DNA from: Oxytropis ochrocephala
Lineage: Eukaryota > Streptophyta > Magnoliopsida > Fabales > Fabaceae
NCBI GenBank assembly: GCA_020916435.1
Contig: CM037088.1
Location: 87,524,588 to 87,588,587 of the forward strand
Direction of reading: 5' to 3'
DNA: 64,000 nt
Part shown: positions 58,705 through 64,000 of the stretch, in pieces
How positions within the stretch are numbered: the stretch's first letter is position 1
Layout: each line of letters opens with the position of its first letter
The notes under the pieces: model-generated
Databases searched by the model: none
What the model was told of the DNA's origin: nothing
What the model saw: the letters and a program-made list of their open reading frames with translations, nothing else
Made by a program: the position numbers and the translations under genes

Positions 58705-58930
58705 TGTCAATCGGAACAGGCAATGGTGCATCCTCCCTAATTGGTACCGCAACTCTGACTCTAACATGATTTGGAGGTAGGGGTAAATTGTGCATCAAGG
58801 GACCCAATTCGTTACATGTGAAGCCAATTGCAACCATTTCATGTGGGTTTGAGATATACAATTCACACTCACACTCATTGTTGTCCTAAATCAATTATAA
58901 ACCACAAAATAATAAAGACATTATTTGATG

Positions 58931-58971
<41 letters not shown>

Positions 58972-59500
58972 ATAAATCAATTATAAACCACAAAATAATA
59001 AAAACAATTAATACCTTAGTTGACGGCATGGTGCAACTATCTCAAGTAATCGCTATGTGTACCAGGGGATGGTGCTGGTGGCATAACATGGCCATAAAGC
59101 GATCGCATATCATTAAGTTGAGCTTGCAAACTTTCATACAATGCCATCATCTTTCTCAGTGGTGGACAGTCATGATTCTCATCATAGACTTTCTGTTTTG
59201 GTCCAAAGTACTCGGTTGGTGCTACTCCAAATCCAAAGACCCTCATGCGACCAGTGTTCTTCTTTACCTAAGGAACGTGTAAGGATTTCCTTTTGAGCAA
59301 TCGCGAGCTCTCCTGTGACACTTGATCGTGATATGCCTTCCCGATTCACAAAACAAAAGTATAATACATTATAAAAATCATAAAAGTTACAATTAAAATC
59401 AAGTGAGCTTGAATTTAGGAAATACTTACAATTCTTTCGCAGACACCTCCTTAGTTTTAGGATCAACAATCTCCTTTTCTTTGTTTAGTCGAGCCTCTAC
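58705..59500 (-). pseudogene. C1 second gene (Ulp1-like protease gene), 5' exons
   Basis: Reads NPHEMVAIGFTCNELGPLMH and VRVRVAVPIREDAPLPVPID near 58860-58710, and further upstream VFGFGVAPTEYFGPKQKVYD / LRKMMALYESLQAQLNDMRS (59240-59040). This is the middle part of CACTA second-gene proteins. Element B inserted just after VPIDS; the reading frame carries on left of B (25340 down) as ILTVSQAVGTFVAWPSDLVV, followed by a GT donor. Confidence 0.7.
58888..59002. repeat. 29-bp direct duplication flanking (TA)n
   Basis: aaatcaattataaaccacaa... is present at 58888-58916 and 58974-59002, on both sides of a (TA)n tract (58932-58966). Confidence 0.88.
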
Positions 59501-59529
59501 CCACAAAACATGTCGCTCAACACCTTCTT

Positions 59530-60067
59530 TAGTAGGATCTTTCCCACTCTCCACCAACTATATTTAAATTTACCAAATATTAAGAAACTATTTATAAAAA
59601 GTTTCATGAAACTAAAAAATCAAGCTTATTGTGCCTTACCAATCTCTCTTCAATATGTTGATATGGAGTAGCACCGCCTCTATAAGGATACTCACACAAT
59701 TGTAAGCACACTTTCGATTATGTTCACTTGCTTTCTATTAAGAGAGATAAGTATACATTAATGTATAATAGATAATTGTCAAATATATTTTATGTTATAA
59801 CTTAATAGATAGTAGCACTAACCAAGAAGTTTGGATCTTCAATGCGTCTCCTAACAAATATCCGCAATCCTCCTCCTAAATAAACCCACTATATATTGGT
59901 GGAGGATTCCAATTGATGTTTCCATTATCATCTTTCACCAAGTTTTTGTTAATGTCGTTCAAAATTTTTATGTAACTTTCCTATTTCCTTCATTATCCAA
60001 ATCCTTTTAGAATCATCCACATCAAAATATTTCTCTTATGCACATTCAATGAAAATGATATAAATAA

Positions 60068-60117
<50 letters not shown>

Positions 60118-60370
60118 GACTACAAAATTACTAAATAAGATAACCAAAAAGATCTAAAATTATATACCCGTATTGTTACCCACAACTCATGTTTTGTTTC
60201 TTCAAAACGGAATTTTTTGTGTGAACCCAAGTAGTGATTGTTATTGGTATCATTTGTTTTACCTTACTACCAAGGAAAGTAATCAAATGAGTGTTGTTTT
60301 CTCCAATTGGTAGACCCTTAACAAAGACAACATCATATATTTGCGTTTCATGCAAAGCCATGGAGGTAAG
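59530..60370. other. C1 interior, degenerate
   Basis: Contains a (TA)n tract (60072-60116) and short minus-strand fragments (VVFVKGLPIGENNTHLITFL near 60320). No clear exon chain; the TNP2 catalytic C-terminal half expected here is missing. Confidence 0.5.
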
Positions 60371-61349
60371 TTATAAATCGCCAATATCACGGGCCATGTA
60401 ATCTTTGTGGGAGCTACTCAATAATACGTGCGGGTTAAAACCATCGGCAGACAATGCAAGTCGTAGGTTTCTTGGATCCAACCCGAAATCAGGATAATCA
60501 ATATCAAATTTTTTCCATTGCGGAGAATCCGCCGAGTGTCGTAACATGCCATCTTTAATCCTTTCATCCTCATGCCATGTCAAGTGTTTTGCATCTTCTG
60601 AACTACAGTACATACGCCTAAATCGATGAATTATGGGAAAATACCACAACACCTTTTCTGGAGCAGAATCTTTCTTGTTATACCGCGATGCATTACATTT
60701 AGGACACGACTTTAAAAATGCATGTTCATTCCGAAATAGAATGCAATCATTGGGACAAGCGTGTATCTTTTCATAGTTCAAGCCAATGGACCCTAACATT
60801 TGTTTTGCATCATACGTCCGAGAAGGGAGCACATTATCCTTCGGAAACATTTCTTTCAATAGTGTGAGTAATTCAAGAAAGCTCTTATCCGTCCATCCGT
60901 GGCAAGTTTTCAAGTTATACAACTTTATCACAACCAATAATTTTGTGAATTCAAGACAACCTCATACAACGGCGTCTCGCATCCGTTATCAACTTCTCAA
61001 ACATTTGAGGACGGTCATTAAGATCGTCTTCAAAAGCCTTTGCCATCTCTTCAAATTCATCCCCAACAAACGTAGGTATTTCGGTGTCAACCGGTGCACA
61101 TCTCTCAGTACTATTACCCATATTCGAAGATTCAACTCTTTCCTCACCATGCATTGTCCAACAAGTGTAAGTTTGATCAATTCCATTACCCTTTAAATGT
61201 CCTGTCAACTCGTCTGCATTAACTGATTTTACATAGCAACAACGTAAACAGGGACATATCATATTACTAGATCTCCCTAAACCATAATGACAAACCCAAT
61301 TGCGAGCCAAACGACTCATGTAAGCCCAATTAGATTCAACTAGGCCCAA
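60371..61349 (-). pseudogene. C1 TNP2-type CACTA transposase, N-terminal half
   Basis: From 61349 down: SNWAYMSRLARNWVCHYG and MICPCLRCCYVKS (zinc-binding-like transposase-associated domain), then TCWTMHGEE. A frameshift near 60950 precedes LYNLKTCHGWTDKSFLELL, HACPNDCILFRNEHAFLKSC, KVLWYFPIIHRFRRMY, WKKFDIDYPDFGLDPRNLRL and ALSADGFNPH. Sequence then leaves the TNP2 pattern, so the rest of the core is deleted. An acceptor-like AG lies just upstream of 61349, suggesting that an earlier exon was lost. No ATG supports a start at the right edge. Confidence 0.85.
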
Positions 61350-61566
61350 ATACTGAGATTAAACTGAAGAATGCGTGAAAAGATCGATCATTCGCATGTA
61401 TGCCTAGCTTAAGTAACGGTATTCGAGTTTAATTGAACATATAATTGAAATTGGCTTGAATTAGAAAAAGAGACGCTATTCTAAAAGCTTATAATTGTGT
61501 GACTTCGAAATACGAATTACATAAAACAAGCGACTAAAAGAAGACGGACAAAATTGGGGTATAACA
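61350..61566. repeat. Ogre-type LTR terminus, remnant
   Basis: Ends GACGGACAAAATTGGGGTATAACA at 61566, the same terminal signature as Ogre A and O2, but the preceding 190 bp matches neither LTR. It marks the right boundary of the transposon block. Flank after it is ataat; the flank before LTR A (4927-4931) is atagg, so they are not a clear TSD pair. Confidence 0.6.
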
Positions 61567-62201
61567 ATAATTTATGTTTGAAAACAACTCTTTGCTAATA
61601 AGTCAGAATCATCTTGAAACCATCATAGTTGAATTATCTTTCACTACTTATATATTAGCTTGTTGTTTGTGGAACTAACATTCAACCTTCTCAACCCCAA
61701 GTCTATCTTGAGAACATCTTGAGAAGGTTGCAGGACTTAAAATTTTAAAGGTCACACAATTCAATCCCCCTTTCTTGTACAACTTAGTCACTTCAGCTAA
61801 ATTGGAGGTTAGAGAGTCGGTCACTAAATCAGCGGATCCTGATTAGCAACCGGTGATTAATCATATAAGAAAAAAAGTGGAAAGAACGAAAGAAACCTAT
61901 ATCATCATCTAATACTATAAACCATACATAAGCAACCAACCTCAGGAACTAACAACTGCATAGTAGTAATTAAAGAACAAATTCTCTTTATTAATTAATT
62001 AATAAAATAAAATAACACATGAGAAAAACAAAAGTCCAAACAAAAGAGATTCGACACAAACCAGCTAGCAAACGACTTAAATCTTGCTTATTTAAAGCTT
62101 AAAAACCAAACAATAGTCTAAATAAATAAAAAAAAGGAAAATATATAAATCAGCAAGCTAAATCTCACTTATTTATTTTAAATATCATATGCGATAAAAT
62201 A
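61567..62201. other. Intergenic and 3' region of the PGG gene
   Basis: AT-rich, with a 12-bp perfect inverted repeat (caaccttctcaa 61683-61694 / ttgagaaggttg 61719-61730). No gene seen. Confidence 0.6.
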
Positions 62202-62879
62202 TTAAGCACGTCTTGGTCTAAGCCTTCTGTAGCGCGAGTGATAGGAATCTGTGGAACCACCACCTGACCTATTTTCAAAGGTAGTAATTATTACCCAAAT
62301 AATCAAACGTAGTGTGGTGTTAGAAACCCATAGTATTAACAAACCGGCCAGAGTAGGAACAATCCTTTTGTTGAGAAGTAAAAAAGATTTCGAAACATGA
62401 CTTGGGTTCATCAAGAACACGCCCATCAGGAAGGAGAAACTGAGGAATAAGGTAGTGAGGCACATCGCTATTGATAACAGCCACGTAGCAAACCTGTTTT
62501 TCAGAGAGATCCCACACAAAAGCAAGAGACAAACAGTTAGGGATCCAAGGAAGCATACGGTATTGTATTTTAGGAAACTAGCATATGCTTCTGGTCGTTG
62601 GATTGCTAATACAGCTTGTCCCGGACATAGTTTATAAGAATTTTTACTTTCTGACGTACACGGGATATCGTCGCCTGTGTCTTTCATTGGTCTAACGCCA
62701 CCCGGTGGATAACAAGCCAATAGAAACGTCAAACCTACGACGAGGGTAGCTATTAAACTCAATTCTTCTCTCATATTAATCAACCATTTATCCTCATTCT
62801 TATTTGTCATCCAACTCCTTAAGCGTCGTAAACATCCTTGTTTATTGTTTTGATCAGTCGATGCAGCAGAATGATCCAT
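62202..62879 (-). CDS. PGG-domain membrane protein, 225 aa, apparently intact
   Basis: Start chosen at the ATG at 62879 (MDHSAASTDQNN); the frame stays open 13 codons further, to a TTG, but no ATG is there. Basic N-terminus (about 1-35) includes LRRLRSWM and KWLINMREE. TM1 is about 40-57, followed by CYPPGGV (PPGG at 58-61), the signature of the PGG domain found at the C-terminus of plant ankyrin-repeat membrane proteins such as ACD6-type. TM2 is about 103-123, TM3 131-156 and TM4 171-199; the tail is basic (RYRRLRPRRA). No ankyrin repeats are present, so it is a stand-alone PGG protein. Single exon, no internal stop. Family members are mostly linked to defence or stress signalling at membranes; the precise role is unknown. 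It is the only intact host gene in the window. Confidence 0.9.
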   Translation of the reverse strand: MDHSAASTDQNNKQGCLRRLRSWMTNKNEDKWLINMREELSLIATLVVGLTFLLACYPPGGVRPMKDTGDDIPCTSESKNSYKLCPGQAVLAIQRPEAYASFLKYNTVCFLGSLTVCLLLLCGISLKNRFATWLLSIAMCLTTLFLSFSFLMGVFLMNPSHVSKSFLLLNKRIVPTLAGLLILWVSNTTLRLIIWVIITTFENRSGGGSTDSYHSRYRRLRPRRA

Positions 62880-62975
62880 GTTGTTGACTAACAATATTAC
62901 TCTTTCTTCTTCACCCAAACAAATTCAATCGATGAGTGAGTGAATGAATCATAACATTTGTGTGATAGGCTCTTG

Positions 62976-62984
62976 TATTTATAG
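62976..62984 (-). promoter_or_regulatory. TATA box of the PGG gene
   Basis: Minus strand CTATAAATA, about 97 bp upstream of the ATG, which leaves room for a ~65-bp leader. Good match to plant TATA elements. Confidence 0.6.
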
Positions 62985-63304
62985 GATATCGTCGATATAC
63001 ACATTGTTACCTTAAATATCGGACTAGCTCTCTCATCTTATCTTTTCCCTTAGTCAAAATAAAATAAAATAATAATAATAATCTCTTCTTATCCCAACAA
63101 TATACCCGTTAGTTAATCACATTTTAACGTTAACCAAAATACTTTCTTTTTCTTTTAAACTCTCGAAACTTATCTCAAAAGAATATGTCATGTGCACCGT
63201 TTGTTATAAGATAAAGATAAGAAGATTGACGTTAAAACAAATATATAGATTTTTCACTTTAGCTTTTTACATATCCTAAAATTCAAATTTTAAATTTTTA
63301 AAAG

Positions 63305-64000
63305 TTTGAGTAATTATTTTTTATCGTACCTTGACCAATGAAGGGTTGAAGTAGTTGATGTTTCGTCAAATGGGCCGTTCGTTGAATGAGTGAAAGGACC
63401 GGTCCTGGCTTCACGCGTTGAGCACCTCGGGTGGTACCTGCAAAGACACTCCGACGATCTAGTGAGAGGTCGCTCGCAGCGATAGCACAAGGGTAGAGAA
63501 CGCACTGATGCCATATGCGAATGGCGATATATATCGCGAGGTCCGACCGCTTTGCGGAGTTTTCGCCGGCGAGAATTGCGCTCAAGCGGCGTGCTTGGGC
63601 CGCTCGTGATGGGCTGGGCCGCAGGCCCAATTGCTATTGGCAGCTCTTGTATTTGCTGATACACCCAGGAACAGTTGCCCCCCAAGCCTAGGTCGCTTAA
63701 GAGCGGGCCGAGGCTTGAATCGATGCCCCGGAGTGAAGTTATTTTGACGAAACGACGCGCCGCTTGCTTTCTCGATAGATTTGTCGACCGCCGCCAACCG
63801 TCGGCCGTCTTTGCCGCGACGGTTGGTCTTCACCGACATTTAAGACGTGGCGTTTGGAGTTCCCGAGGCCGTGCGAGACAACCATTGGTGAGAAGACGAA
63901 ACGTTGCGACGCTTTCGTCTCCGGTCCCCTTCGCGCCACGTCCGTACTATAAATAGCCCTTCACCGAGATCATTTCTCACGCTTTCAAGAATTGCTCGCT
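63305..64000 (-). repeat. GC-rich LTR-like segment, runs off the window
   Basis: Base composition jumps from AT-rich to clearly GC-rich at about 63310. Minus strand contains CGTCGGAGTGTCTTTGCAGG (complement at 63435-63465), which I recall as a conserved block of Tat-type Ty3/gypsy and related LTRs. A TATA-like ctataaata (plus) is at 63947-63955. Frames inside overlap on both strands and look accidental. Identity is moderate. Confidence 0.45.

Larger units (their letters stand above)
17562..61349 (-). mobile_element. CACTA (En/Spm) element C1, interrupted by C2 and by B
   Basis: The left terminus CACTACAACAGATC starts at 17562 directly after LTR A. Element parts are 17562-18739, 24160-25344 and 58700-about 61349. 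Its two gene regions, both minus, are a TNP2 transposase fragment (60371-61349) and a gene with a Ulp1/C48-protease-like end (pieces at 18456-18551, 24216-25069 and 58705-59500). The right terminus (expected beyond 61349) is not found; sequence changes there to an LTR-like end, so C1 is truncated at its 5' side. Confidence 0.82.

Noticed and set aside
4927..61571. A single Ogre element spanning from the LTR start at 4932 to the LTR end at 61566
   Set aside because: The flanking 5-mers (atagg and ataat) do not match, and the 61350-61566 LTR tail is not homologous to LTR A.
62880..62918. N-terminal extension of the PGG protein starting at a TTG
   Set aside because: Plant genes rarely use TTG. 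The ATG at 62879 fits the TATA spacing and the N-terminus of the family.
63298..63956. Long overlapping frames on both strands in the GC-rich end segment
   Set aside because: GC-rich DNA gives open frames by chance; none shows a recognisable domain and they conflict with each other.

Overview
The window is a retrotransposon-packed stretch of a plant nuclear genome, most likely a legume of the pea/clover/vetch kind. The evidence is Ogre-like Ty3/gypsy elements with an extra ORF ahead of gag and a tRNA-Arg-type primer site, CACTA and hAT transposons, plant intron/exon structure and AT-rich non-coding DNA. Species is inferred, not proven. About 57 of the 64 kb is one nested transposon block between two host-gene regions.

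Left edge (1-4.8 kb): exons of a chloroplast-type FKBP peptidyl-prolyl isomerase gene (+). A decayed hAT transposon (484-4466) sits in one intron, and a donor site is changed from GT to AT. The last exon(s) are not seen.

Nest (4.93-61.57 kb), reconstructed from LTR ends, TIRs and target-site duplications (TSDs). Ogre-like element A (4932-17561, coding region lost) is the base layer. Its left LTR holds a gag-protease LTR element D (5563-10252, TSD TTTAT) carrying a 381-bp MITE. Its right LTR holds a MULE-type MITE (17174-17511) and the left end of CACTA element C1 (from 17562). C1 holds CACTA C2 (18740-24159, TSD ATA), which carries an AP2-domain exon, and LTR retrotransposon B (25345-58699, TSD AATAC). 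B holds Ogre-like element O2 (29772-55169, TSD GCGTG). O2 holds a solo LTR (35424-38240, TSD TAATA) and CACTA C3 (48769-54363, TSD TAA). This gives five stacked layers A<-C1<-B<-O2<-C3. No element retains a full set of intact genes; all coding elements in the nest lie on the minus strand.

Right edge (61.6-64 kb): one apparently intact host gene, a 225-aa PGG-domain membrane protein (62202-62879, minus), then a GC-rich LTR-like segment running off the window.

The most unusual signal is a ~180-bp module with inverted-repeat ends and internal hairpins. It occurs in three unrelated settings, always in the same orientation relative to the host element: both LTRs of B, the solo LTR, and the 5' leader of the C3 transposase. 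One internal stem is replaced by a different, still complementary pair while its loop is kept. That suggests a conserved structured RNA or DNA element shared between retrotransposons and a DNA transposon.
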